Shown piece after piece: positions 7,912-15,738 of a DNA stretch of 64,000 nt (position 1 is the stretch's first letter; each line of letters begins with the position of its first letter). A program made the translations under genes and the position numbers. This DNA comes from Syntrophaceae bacterium UBA6252 (GTDB taxonomy: Bacteria > Desulfobacterota > Syntrophia > Syntrophales > UBA6807): the NCBI GenBank assembly GCA_002441265.1, contig DJVQ01000069.1, positions 3,158-67,157 on the forward strand. Direction: 5' to 3'. Under the pieces are notes generated by a model. That model was given only the letters and a program-made list of their open reading frames with translations. It was not told the origin of the DNA and did no database searches.

Positions 7912-8751
7912 ATGAGACAGATCGCGATTTACGGAAAAGGGGGAATCGGCAAGTCAACGATTTCATCGAACCTGGCTGCCTCGATCGCCGGGGAAGGCGT
8001 CAAGGTCGCCCTGATCGGATGCGATCCCAAGGGCGATTCCACGCGGAACCTGATGAGGGGAAGGAAGATTCCGGCGGTGCTGGACATTCTGAGGAAAAGC
8101 GGGAGCACGAAGAACATCGAGAAGGATTCCATCATCTTCAACGGCTTCGCCGATGTGACCTGCGTCGAGTCGGGGGGTCCGGAGCCCGGGATCGGGTGCG
8201 CGGGCAGGGGTGTCATCGAGGCGCTTTCCACCATCAGTTCCTTCGGTTTCTATAACGACGGTTTCGACATCGTTCTTTACGACGTTCTCGGCGATGTGGT
8301 GTGCGGCGGATTCGCGACCCCCATCAGGCAGGGGTTCGCCCAGGAAATCTACATCGTGGTCAGCGGGGAATACATGTCCCTTTACGCGGCGAACAACATC
8401 TGCCGGGGTGTGAAGGTCTTTGCCGACAGGGGCGTGAAAACGCACGTGGCCGGGTTCATCCTGAATTCGAGAAACGTGCCCCGGGAGCGCGAACTCGCCG
8501 AGATCGTAGCGGAAGCGATAGGCACCCGGATCATCGGAATCATCCCGCGGGACAACACCATCGGAAATTGCGAACGCCAGGGGATGACCACGATAGAGAA
8601 CGCCACCGGGTCCGACATCGAGAAGACGTTCCGGGAACTGGCGAGGTCCATCATAAACAACAAGAGACTGGTTGTTCCGACGCCGCTTTCCAACGACGAT
8701 CTGGAAAGCCTGCTGATGAATTTTCAACTCGAGGAATGCGCAAAAGGGTAA
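7912..8751 (+). CDS. Nitrogenase reductase-like ATPase (NifH-like)
   Basis: ATP-dependent electron donor to the D/K protein; 279 residues, close to NifH (about 290). The P-loop GKGGIGKST is at 8-16. The two cysteines that bridge the [4Fe-4S] cluster in the homodimer are Cys96 (GIGCAGRG) and Cys131 (VVCGGFA). The arginine of CAGRG, the site of regulatory ADP-ribosylation in true NifH, is present, but no draT/draG is nearby. Switch II reads YDVLGDVVCGGFA as in NifH, and differs from the BchL/ChlL and CfbC branches only subtly, so family placement needs a tree. A purine-rich site (GAAGAAGGGAC) precedes the start. Third gene of the operon, five bases before the ABC ATPase gene. Confidence 0.88.
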   Translation: MRQIAIYGKGGIGKSTISSNLAASIAGEGVKVALIGCDPKGDSTRNLMRGRKIPAVLDILRKSGSTKNIEKDSIIFNGFADVTCVESGGPEPGIGCAGRGVIEALSTISSFGFYNDGFDIVLYDVLGDVVCGGFATPIRQGFAQEIYIVVSGEYMSLYAANNICRGVKVFADRGVKTHVAGFILNSRNVPRERELAEIVAEAIGTRIIGIIPRDNTIGNCERQGMTTIENATGSDIEKTFRELARSIINNKRLVVPTPLSNDDLESLLMNFQLEECAKG

Positions 8752-8756
8752 TCGAA

Positions 8757-9509
8757 ATGCTTCAAATCTGGGAAGTGAGCAAGGACTATCAACTGAAAGG
8801 CAGGAAAGTCAGAATACTGGATGACGTGTCTCTCAAGGTGGAGGACGGCAGGTTTCTGGCCATCCTGGGCGCCAGCGGATGCGGGAAAACCACCTTGCTC
8901 AGGATCGTGGCCGGCCTGGAGGAAGCCAATGAGGGCAAGGTTTTTTTCCGGGGGGAGGAGATCACGAAACCCAGCGCCCAGTGGGGCATGGTTTTCCAGG
9001 ATCATGCTTTGTTCCCATGGCGCAACGTTCAGGAGAACGTCGAACTCGGCCTTGAAATCAAAGGGTTGAAAAAGACGGAGCGGCGGGAGCTTGCAGTGAA
9101 ATATCTGACGCTCGTCGGGTTGTCCGACCATCTGACGAAACTGCCGAACGAGTTGAGCGGGGGCATGAAACACCGGGTCGCCCTCGCCCGGACCCTGGCA
9201 TCGAACCCGTCGATGTTTCTGATGGACGAACCCTTTGCGGCCCTCGACACGCAAACGAAAAAGGAGTTGCAGCGGGAACTGCTGCAGATCTGGTCGATTG
9301 AAAAAAAAATGGTTCTTTTTGTCACCCACGACGTCGAAGAGGCCGCCTTCCTGGCGGACATGATCTGCGTCCTGTCCTCCTGTCCGGGGAGGGTGAAGGA
9401 AGTCGTTGTCAATCACCTTCCCCGGAATGAGGACTGTTCCAGAAGCAAGGGAAAGGAATTTTACGAGTTGAAGGAGCGGCTGCTCTCCTTGATCGACAAG
9501 GGGTGGTAG
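8757..9509 (+). CDS. ABC transporter ATP-binding protein, NitT/TauT type
   Basis: Energises import by the permease encoded at 10938-11687; 250 residues, usual for SsuB/TauB/NrtD-like subunits. Walker A GASGCGKTT is at 38-46, the Q-loop in VFQDHALFPWRN, the signature LSGGMKHR at 133-140, Walker B MFLMDEP at 153-159, then the H-loop FVTHD. The PWRN stretch after the Q-loop is typical of the nitrate/sulfonate/taurine group. ATG at 8757 follows the NifH-like stop by five bases, so it is translated in the same operon. Membership in this operon suggests that the transporter supplies the substrate of the reductase, a metal or a cofactor precursor; the sequence alone does not say which. Confidence 0.9.
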   Translation: MLQIWEVSKDYQLKGRKVRILDDVSLKVEDGRFLAILGASGCGKTTLLRIVAGLEEANEGKVFFRGEEITKPSAQWGMVFQDHALFPWRNVQENVELGLEIKGLKKTERRELAVKYLTLVGLSDHLTKLPNELSGGMKHRVALARTLASNPSMFLMDEPFAALDTQTKKELQRELLQIWSIEKKMVLFVTHDVEEAAFLADMICVLSSCPGRVKEVVVNHLPRNEDCSRSKGKEFYELKERLLSLIDKGW

Positions 9510-9597
9510 CGGTTCTTTCGGGACAGGTCTGTTCAATCGTCGAACATCTGCGGTTCCGGTGTCTTCATGCCGGTTTTCACGAAAGCGAGGCGACCAG

Positions 9598-10908
9598 ATG
9601 TCTGTACACGAAAAAAAAAGAAACGTGGAAGGGCGCCAACCGACGGCGTTGCCGGGGAAAGCGGATGCCGCCGGCGGGGATCTCTCACGGGCGGGGTATA
9701 CCCGGAAGGATTTCCTGAGAATCTGCGGCAGGGCGGGATTGGCCGTGACGGCGTTGACCGTCGGCACGATGTGCGGCAGCCTGTCTCCGGGACACTCCTT
9801 CGCCGAGGGGAAAGAGGACGTTCTCAGGATCGGGTACATCCCCATCACCGATGCGACGCCCCTTCTCATCGCCTATGCGAAGGGTTTCTACGCCGAGGAA
9901 GGGATTGAAGCGGAACGGCCCGTTCTGATCAGGGGCTGGTCCACGTTGTCCGAGGCGTTCATGTCGAAAAAATTCAACTTCACCCACCTGCTTCTGCCCA
10001 TTCCCGTCTACATGCGCTACAGCCTCGACTTCCCCGTCAAGGTCGTTGCCTGGGACCACTTGAACAACTCGGCGATCACCGTCGGGGAAAAGAGCGGAAT
10101 CAATTCCCTTCGGGATCTGGGCGGTAAACGCATCGCCATTCCCTACTGGTATTCGATGCACAACATCATCCTTCAACTCTGTCTGAAAAAATACGGCATC
10201 AGGGTGGTCACCAGGGAAGGAAAAGTTCTCGAAGACGACGAGACCTATCTGTTTACGATGAATCCGCCCGACATGCCCACCGCCATGGCAAGAGGTTCCA
10301 TCGACGGGTACATCGTTGCCGAACCGTTCAACGCGGCCGGTGAAATCTTCGCGAAGGGCCGGATCATCAGATTCACGGGAGATGTCTGGCAGAACCATCC
10401 GTGCTGTGTGGCGGTGATGCGCGAGGAAGACATTCGAATGAACCCGGAATGGTGTCAACGGGTAATCAACGCCGTCGTCAAGGCGGAACTGTGGTCGAAG
10501 AACAACATGGGGGAAACGGCTCACATTCTGTCGAAGGAGGGCGACGGCTACCTGCCCCTGCCGGAGAAGGTGATCGCCCGCGCCATGATGAAGTACGATC
10601 TCGACACCTACGGAACGGAGAAGGGGACCGGCGCCATCACCCATGCGGACTGGCCGGTTTCGAGAATAGGGTTCCAGCCGTACCAGTTCAAATCCAATAC
10701 CGTAAAGGTTGTGGAATATCTGAAGGAAACGGTCATGGAAGGGGATGTGTCCTTCCTGGACAAGGTTTCTCCCGAGTTCGTGAGCGAGGACCTGATGAAT
10801 TATGAAATGGTGACGAAGGCAATTCTGAAGGCCGGGGGGATGAAACGCTTTGACGGAATCGAACGGGATGACGCCCTGTTTACAAGAGACGAAATCATAT
10901 CCGTCTGA
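9598..10908 (+). CDS. ABC transporter substrate-binding protein, NrtA/SsuA-like
   Basis: Periplasmic ligand-binding component; 436 residues from this start. A long N-region is followed by TRKDFLRICGRAG and a hydrophobic stretch ending near SFAEG, which resembles a Tat signal in which the second arginine is replaced by lysine. The mature part begins LRIGYIPITDATPLLIAYAKGFYAEEGIE, characteristic in layout of the NMT1/NrtA fold (GYIP...D..PL..A...GFY..EG). Ile/Trp-rich segments such as LIRGWSTL and VVAWDHLNN line the expected pocket. An ATG at 9559 would add 13 residues. It lies 88 bases after the ATPase gene. The ligand cannot be read off; this fold binds nitrate, bicarbonate, sulfonates, taurine and thiamine precursors. 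Confidence 0.85.
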   Translation: MSVHEKKRNVEGRQPTALPGKADAAGGDLSRAGYTRKDFLRICGRAGLAVTALTVGTMCGSLSPGHSFAEGKEDVLRIGYIPITDATPLLIAYAKGFYAEEGIEAERPVLIRGWSTLSEAFMSKKFNFTHLLLPIPVYMRYSLDFPVKVVAWDHLNNSAITVGEKSGINSLRDLGGKRIAIPYWYSMHNIILQLCLKKYGIRVVTREGKVLEDDETYLFTMNPPDMPTAMARGSIDGYIVAEPFNAAGEIFAKGRIIRFTGDVWQNHPCCVAVMREEDIRMNPEWCQRVINAVVKAELWSKNNMGETAHILSKEGDGYLPLPEKVIARAMMKYDLDTYGTEKGTGAITHADWPVSRIGFQPYQFKSNTVKVVEYLKETVMEGDVSFLDKVSPEFVSEDLMNYEMVTKAILKAGGMKRFDGIERDDALFTRDEIISV

Positions 10909-10937
10909 GAAAGACAACGTGCCGGGGGAGTCGAGCC

Positions 10938-11687
10938 GTGAAGCATCCTTTGCTGTTGAAAGCGATGGGAGTCGTTATTGCCCTGTTCCTGTGGCAGATC
11001 GTTGCCAGTTCACACGTCCTGGGTGACGATTTCGGATCGTCTTTCTCCCCCGTCAATGCCCTGACTTCCCTTTTTCATCTGGCCTTGAGCGGGGATCTGG
11101 CCAAACAGGCGGTCCCCAGCCTGAAAAGGATATTCGTCGGGATGACGGCCGCCACCTTCCTGGGAGTGATCGTCGGGATCGTCATAGGCCTGTACGGATC
11201 GATTCAATACCTGACATACATGCCCTTTCAGTTCATCCGGATGACATCCCCCCTGGCGTGGATGCCCATCGCCATCATTCTGCTCGGCATCGGGGACAGG
11301 CCCGTCTATTTTCTCATCGCCGTCGCCGCCGTCTGGCCCGTCATCATCAACACCTATTCGGGAGTCAAAAGGGTCAGCCGGATATGGATCGAAGTCATCA
11401 AGACGCTGGGCGGCAACGACTGGCTGGTTCTCACGAAGGTGATCGTACCCGCCATCATTCCGTATGTCATGACGGGCCTGAAGGTGGCCGTCGGAATCTC
11501 CTGGATCATCCTCGTGCCCGCCGAGATGCTGGGAGTGAGTTCCGGCCTGGGTTACTTCATCTTGGATTGCCGCGACAGATTCAGCTACGACGAGATGATG
11601 GCCGTCATCCTGGTCATAGGCATGATCGGTCTGATTCTGGATTCTCTGATCGGGATTCTGCAGGACCACTATAACTGGAGCTTGTGA
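10938..11687 (+). CDS. ABC transporter permease, NitT/TauT type
   Basis: Inner-membrane channel of the importer; 249 residues with about six membrane segments (for example 8-25, 66-85, 103-120, 122-140, 183-203, 220-240). The cytoplasmic loop with EVIKTLGGNDWLVLTKVIVPAIIP contains the EAA motif that contacts the ATPase; its final G-to-P arrangement is typical of the SsuC/TauC/NrtB group. The start is GTG at 10938 with a GGGGGAG stretch upstream. It sits 29 bases after the binding-protein gene and 11 bases before the NifB-like gene, closing a complete binding protein, permease and ATPase set. Confidence 0.88.
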   Translation: MKHPLLLKAMGVVIALFLWQIVASSHVLGDDFGSSFSPVNALTSLFHLALSGDLAKQAVPSLKRIFVGMTAATFLGVIVGIVIGLYGSIQYLTYMPFQFIRMTSPLAWMPIAIILLGIGDRPVYFLIAVAAVWPVIINTYSGVKRVSRIWIEVIKTLGGNDWLVLTKVIVPAIIPYVMTGLKVAVGISWIILVPAEMLGVSSGLGYFILDCRDRFSYDEMMAVILVIGMIGLILDSLIGILQDHYNWSL

Positions 11688-11698
11688 GAGAGGAAATC

Positions 11699-12610
11699 AT
11701 GCACGTTACGATGACGAACGGAACGGCGGCTGCGGTGCTGAGCGATCCTGAAGAATCAGGCATCAGCGGGGAAAGAAGGACCGGACATCCATGTTTTGAC
11801 AGGGCCTCCGTCGAACACGTGGGACGAATGCATCTGCCGGTGGCGCCGAAGTGCAATATCAAATGCCGCTATTGCGAGCGCCGGTACGGTTGCGTGGATG
11901 GGGACGGCCCCGGGTCCGCCGATCGGGTTCTGAGTCCGGAGACGGCGCTCCAGAGGGCAAGGAGGATTCTGGATCGGGACGTAAGCATACGGGCCATCGG
12001 CATCGCCGGGCCCGGGGATCCCCTGGCGAACGAGGAAACGATGACGACCCTGCGGCTCATCGGCAGGGAATTCCCGGATTATATCAAGTGCCTGTGCACA
12101 AACGGGCTGGCATTGCCGGAAAGGGTGGCGGAACTGAAGGAAGCGGGCCTGAACAACCTTACGGTTACGGTGAATGCCGTGGATCCGCGGATCGGGGCGA
12201 AAATCTACGCACACGTGATCCGGGAAAAGAGGATATACCGGGGCGAGGAGGCGGCGGCATTGCTGTGGAGCCGGCAGAAAGAGGGCATCGAAAGAGCCGT
12301 CGATTGCGGCTTGCGCGTGAAAGTCAATACGATTCTCATCCCGGGAATCAACGATGAGGGAGTGGCCGGCGTGGCCCTTGCCGTGAGCCGTCTGGGAGTG
12401 CCCCTGATGAATCTTGTGCCGTTGATCCCCCGCGCGGATTTTTCCCATATTCGTCCCCCGAGCGGACACACGCTGCGAATCATCAGGGCGCGGTTGCAGG
12501 AGTTCCTGCCGCAGATGGGCTGGTGCCGCCAATGCAAGGCCGATGCAGTCGGCCTGCTCCATGACTCAGCCCGTTGCCGCACCGGATGCCGTTCGCGCCT
12601 GTCGATATGA
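11699..12610 (+). CDS. NifB-like radical SAM cofactor-assembly protein
   Basis: NifB fuses two [4Fe-4S] units and inserts carbide and sulfide to form the 8Fe core of nitrogenase cofactors. This 303-residue protein keeps the defining elements: HPCF at 30-33 (ligand to one auxiliary cluster), the radical SAM motif CNIKCRYC with Cys52, Cys56 and Cys59, Cys65 after ERRYG, the SAM-binding GPGDPL at 104-109, and the C-terminal CRQCKADAVG with Cys276 and Cys279. The NifX-like C-terminal domain of many bacterial NifB proteins is absent, as in archaeal forms. ATG at 11699 is preferred over GTG at 11684 because GAGAGGAA precedes it. It ends the operon. Its presence without nifEN suggests that the D/K protein receives a NifB-type cluster directly; this is inference. 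Confidence 0.87.
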   Translation: MHVTMTNGTAAAVLSDPEESGISGERRTGHPCFDRASVEHVGRMHLPVAPKCNIKCRYCERRYGCVDGDGPGSADRVLSPETALQRARRILDRDVSIRAIGIAGPGDPLANEETMTTLRLIGREFPDYIKCLCTNGLALPERVAELKEAGLNNLTVTVNAVDPRIGAKIYAHVIREKRIYRGEEAAALLWSRQKEGIERAVDCGLRVKVNTILIPGINDEGVAGVALAVSRLGVPLMNLVPLIPRADFSHIRPPSGHTLRIIRARLQEFLPQMGWCRQCKADAVGLLHDSARCRTGCRSRLSI

Positions 12611-13018
12611 GTCTTTCCCACGGAGGGATCGGAAGAGGGCCGCGTTGATGGATATATGCCGCATTTTGCGGAACCTATCCGCCGAGATCGCCTTTTTGCG
12701 CGGCCGTCCGCCGCACCGGCCGTCGCGCCGTCTCCCTCCGGGGATGCGTTTCCTGTCCGGCCGAAACCGTGCCCTCTTCGAATATCAAACAAATATGTAT
12801 GGATGAGTTGTCAACGTTACGAATACGGGTGTTTTGCCCTTTTGCCCGGCAGGGCCCGGGCATGCAAACTTCCTCTTCTGTTTTCGGACGGATAGCACCC
12901 GTTTCCCCGTCGACGACCGATTGGCACACACATTGCTATCTTGATTTCAGAGACTTGAAAACCTACGGCACTGAAAGGCCTGGCCTCCCGTTCATCCCGA
13001 GGTCGAAGAACGCGGGAC
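12611..13018. other. Intergenic region before the NifA-like gene
   Basis: No gene is recognised. The region carries a consensus sigma-54 promoter at 12922-12937. I searched it by eye for the palindrome found at 4653-4668 and for classical NifA sites and found neither. Confidence 0.5.
12922..12937 (+). promoter_or_regulatory. Consensus sigma-54 promoter of the NifA-like gene
   Basis: TGGCACACACATTGCT has -24 TGGCAC, four bases of spacer after the seventh position and -12 TTGCT, with GG (12923-12924) and GC (12935-12936) 12 bases apart. All invariant positions match. It is about 82 bases upstream of the ATG at 13019. The activator gene thus needs a sigma-54 activator itself: autoregulation or control by a second nitrogen- or sulfur-responsive protein. 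Confidence 0.8.
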
Positions 13019-14554
13019 ATGGATGAACTCATACGAAAGAATCAGGAACTCAGCGCCATACTTCACATCAGCCGGGTCCTGACCAGTTCCTTCGATCTGG
13101 AGAAGAACCTCCATTCCGTGATGGAGTTTCTCGCCGGGCAACTGGAAATGCAGCACGGGTGCGTCTTTTTGCTCGACCGGATTTCCCGCGAGCTGCGCAT
13201 CGTGGCCGCCTACGGTTTGACCCAGGGAGAGATTGAGCGGGGGAAATACCGCATCGGAGAAGGCATTGTGGGCCGGGTGATCGAAACCGGCCAGCCCATG
13301 TTCGTTCCCAACATCGGCGACGAGCCCAAGTTCCTGAACCGCACCGATTCGCGTCCCCGGAAAAGCGGGATCTCCTTTCTATGCCACCCCATCGGACTGG
13401 ACGGCCACATCATGGGGGTCATCAGCGTGGATCGCATTTATAACGAGGTGCGGGGCAATGTGGACGACGATCTGCGGGTGCTCACGATCGTTGCGTCGTT
13501 CATCGCCCAGTTCGTGACGCTGTGGGAGCACCACCAGCGAACCGAGCAGGAATGCGGCCATTTACGCTCCCAACTCAGGGATCGGTTCGACCTTTCGAAC
13601 ATCATCGGAGATTCTCCGGCCTTTCAGCAGGTGCTCAAGCTGGTGCGCAAGGTGGCCGCGACGGATACCACCGTGCTGCTGCTGGGCGAAAGCGGCACCG
13701 GAAAAGAGCTGATTGCCCAGACATTGCATTATAAGAGCCGCAGGTCCAAAGCATCCTTCGTGGCCGTGAACATGGCGGCCCTGCCCGAGAATCTGATCGA
13801 GGCCGAACTCTTCGGGGTGGAGAAGGGCTCTTTTACCGGAGCCACGGCAAGGCGCGTGGGGAGATTCGAGTCGGCCCACGAGGGCACGATCTTTCTCGAC
13901 GAGATCGGCGAACTGCCCCTCAACCTTCAGGTGAAACTGCTCCGTGTGCTGCAGGAGCGGCGATTTGAAAGAATCGGCTCCTCGGAGAGCGTCTCCGTCA
14001 ACGTGCGCATCATCGCAGCCACCAACCGCAATCTGCTGGAGGAGGTGAAAAAGGGCAATTTCCGGGAAGATCTGTACTGGCGCCTGAACGTGGTTCCCAT
14101 AGAGCTGCCGCCGCTGCGGGACAGGCCGGAGGACATTCCCGTTCTTCTGGATTTCTATGTCAACAAGTTCAATCTCATGTACAACCGCCATGTCCGGTTC
14201 GATCCGACGGCGGTGGAACAGTTGACCGCCTACGGGTGGCCGGGCAATGTGCGTGAACTGGCCAATTCCGTCGAGCGGCTGGTGATCATGGCGGAAAAGG
14301 ATGTCATCGACGGGGGGGAACTGCCTTTCAGGATGGCGCTGACCGCATCGAAGCCGGTGCCGATAGTGAATGAGCCGGTTCCGCGCGACGTGAAACTGGG
14401 AGATGAAATCGAGCGTCTCGAACGAAACCATATCGTCCGGGCCCTGAAAGAGCACGGCGGCATCCAGCAGCAGGCGTCGCGGGTCCTGGGGCTGACCCCG
14501 CGCCAGTTGGGGTATCGCATCAAAAAGTACGGGATTGATCCGAGGGAGATTTAA
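13019..14554 (+). CDS. NifA-like sigma-54-dependent transcriptional activator
   Basis: Enhancer-binding activator of 511 residues. Residues 10-165 are a GAF sensor domain. Residues 195-430 are the AAA+ domain with Walker A GESGTGKE at 223-230, the sigma-54 contact loop GSFTGA at 270-275 (Ser for the usual Ala), Walker B in GTIFLDEIGELP, and the RED-type arginine motif FREDLYWRLNVVPIELPPLRDR. The C-terminus is a Fis-type helix-turn-helix ending LGLTPRQLGYRIKKYGID, very close to that of NifA. The cysteine pair between AAA+ and DNA-binding parts found in oxygen-sensitive rhizobial NifA is absent. It lies beside the nitrogenase-like operon, which has a sigma-54 promoter, so that operon is the obvious target. 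The GAF ligand is unknown. Confidence 0.9.
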   Translation: MDELIRKNQELSAILHISRVLTSSFDLEKNLHSVMEFLAGQLEMQHGCVFLLDRISRELRIVAAYGLTQGEIERGKYRIGEGIVGRVIETGQPMFVPNIGDEPKFLNRTDSRPRKSGISFLCHPIGLDGHIMGVISVDRIYNEVRGNVDDDLRVLTIVASFIAQFVTLWEHHQRTEQECGHLRSQLRDRFDLSNIIGDSPAFQQVLKLVRKVAATDTTVLLLGESGTGKELIAQTLHYKSRRSKASFVAVNMAALPENLIEAELFGVEKGSFTGATARRVGRFESAHEGTIFLDEIGELPLNLQVKLLRVLQERRFERIGSSESVSVNVRIIAATNRNLLEEVKKGNFREDLYWRLNVVPIELPPLRDRPEDIPVLLDFYVNKFNLMYNRHVRFDPTAVEQLTAYGWPGNVRELANSVERLVIMAEKDVIDGGELPFRMALTASKPVPIVNEPVPRDVKLGDEIERLERNHIVRALKEHGGIQQQASRVLGLTPRQLGYRIKKYGIDPREI

Positions 14555-14589
14555 CCGCGATCGCGGAACTTCCGGACCGCTGCCGGCGG

Positions 14590-15510
14590 TCATCTCCTGC
14601 TTCCGGGCGGCAGGATACTGAGCAGAACCCCCGTGACGGTGATGAGGCCGCCGGTCACCTGTTTGAGATGGATCACCTCGTGGAGGATCAGGAAGGAAAA
14701 CAGTACGCCGAAAACGGGAACCATATTCATCAGAATGACGGCATGAGCGGACCTGACGCGTCTCAGACCGTAGGCGTATAAACCGAAGGCCGTCAGGGAA
14801 CAGAAAAATGCCAGGTACATAACGGCGAGCACTGCGTCCGTCTTCGGAACTGTCCAGCGGTCTGTCTCAAGGAGAATGAGCGGAAGAAATCCGATTGCGC
14901 CGGCGGTGACCTGGTAAAATGTTATTGTGGTCATCGAATAACGGGAAACCACGCCTCGCGTAATGAAGTTGTACGCGCTCCATACGAAACCCGCCAGGAT
15001 GAGCAGTACGTCGCCGGCAAGCCGGTTTGTCGCCGAATGAGCGAATCCGCCCGCGGTGACGATCAGGTACACACCGACGGCCGACATGCCCACGCCTATG
15101 AAGGATGTCAGGGGAAACCGTGTCCGATAAATCAGCATTTCAAGCGAGATGGTGATCGCGGGATAGGATGCGATGATCAGCGCGGCATCGGCGGCGGTGC
15201 TGTACTTCACCCCGACATTCTCCAGGGAAAAGTAAACCGTGATTCCCATGAGTCCGCTGAGTGCCAGTTTGGCGCGATCTTTCCTGTCCGGTATAATAAT
15301 TTGTTTACGGAATGCCAGCAATGATCCAAGCAATATCGACGCCAGTCCGAACCGGACCAGTCCAAGCAGGAGAGGGGGGAAGGACGTCAAAGCGATTTTG
15401 GTTGCAACGAAGGATATGCTCCAGATCAGGACAGCGACAAAAATTGCCCAGAAATGTGCGTTTCCCGAAATGTATTCAGTAAACGTGTATGGTACATTCT
15501 GATTTTTCAT
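14590..15510 (-). CDS. EamA/DMT-family membrane transporter
   Basis: Ten-helix drug/metabolite transporter of 306 residues, made of two EamA repeats. The first repeat starts HFWAIFVAVLIWSISFVATKIAL, and the second covers GDVLLILAGFVWSAYNFITRG; both show the conserved WS/WG and P positions. The inner-membrane protein usually exports metabolites or amino acids; the substrate is not predictable. ATG at 15510 (MKNQNVPYTF) was chosen since it leaves only a short N-tail before helix 1; an upstream in-frame start would add 52 hydrophilic residues. It is convergent with the NifA-like gene and separated from the leftward operon by a strong hairpin, so it is probably transcribed alone. Confidence 0.85.
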   Translation of the reverse strand: MKNQNVPYTFTEYISGNAHFWAIFVAVLIWSISFVATKIALTSFPPLLLGLVRFGLASILLGSLLAFRKQIIIPDRKDRAKLALSGLMGITVYFSLENVGVKYSTAADAALIIASYPAITISLEMLIYRTRFPLTSFIGVGMSAVGVYLIVTAGGFAHSATNRLAGDVLLILAGFVWSAYNFITRGVVSRYSMTTITFYQVTAGAIGFLPLILLETDRWTVPKTDAVLAVMYLAFFCSLTAFGLYAYGLRRVRSAHAVILMNMVPVFGVLFSFLILHEVIHLKQVTGGLITVTGVLLSILPPGSRR

Positions 15511-15574
15511 GCTGCGATTGATAAGGATCCTGTCCCCGTTTAATTGTTTTTCTGCATGAAGGACGGTTGGACGG

Positions 15575-15618
15575 AGGTTAAGGGCCGGCGGAGGAGGGGG
15601 AAGACCGGCCCTTAACCT
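15575..15618 (-). terminator. Strong hairpin ending the long leftward operon
   Basis: AGGTTAAGGGCCGG (15575-15588) and CCGGCCCTTAACCT (15605-15618) form a perfect 14-bp stem with a 16-base loop. It lies 120 bases beyond the stop of the CoA-transferase gene, where the leftward operon ends. No clear run of T follows, so the hairpin may protect the 3' end rather than terminate by itself. Confidence 0.55.
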
Positions 15619-15738
15619 GTCACGGGCATGGTTTTCAAATTCATCGTCACGGGAGTTCGAAACCATGTTTTCAAGGTGCTTCCTTTCCCGTCTAAAGAAA
15701 CGCGACAGGAAGGGCGATCGGAACCGGTCCGGAGTGCT

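Noticed and set aside
5027..8751. Annotation as molybdenum nitrogenase (nifD, nifK, nifH) for N2 fixation
   Set aside because: The D protein lacks the cofactor histidine and the catalytic Gln/His pair, K is short, the order is D-K-H and nifEN is absent. Only nitrogenase-like is supported.
12780..12921. Classical NifA sites (TGT, ten bases, ACA) upstream of the activator gene
   Set aside because: Every TGT in the stretch was checked; none is followed by ACA at the right distance.
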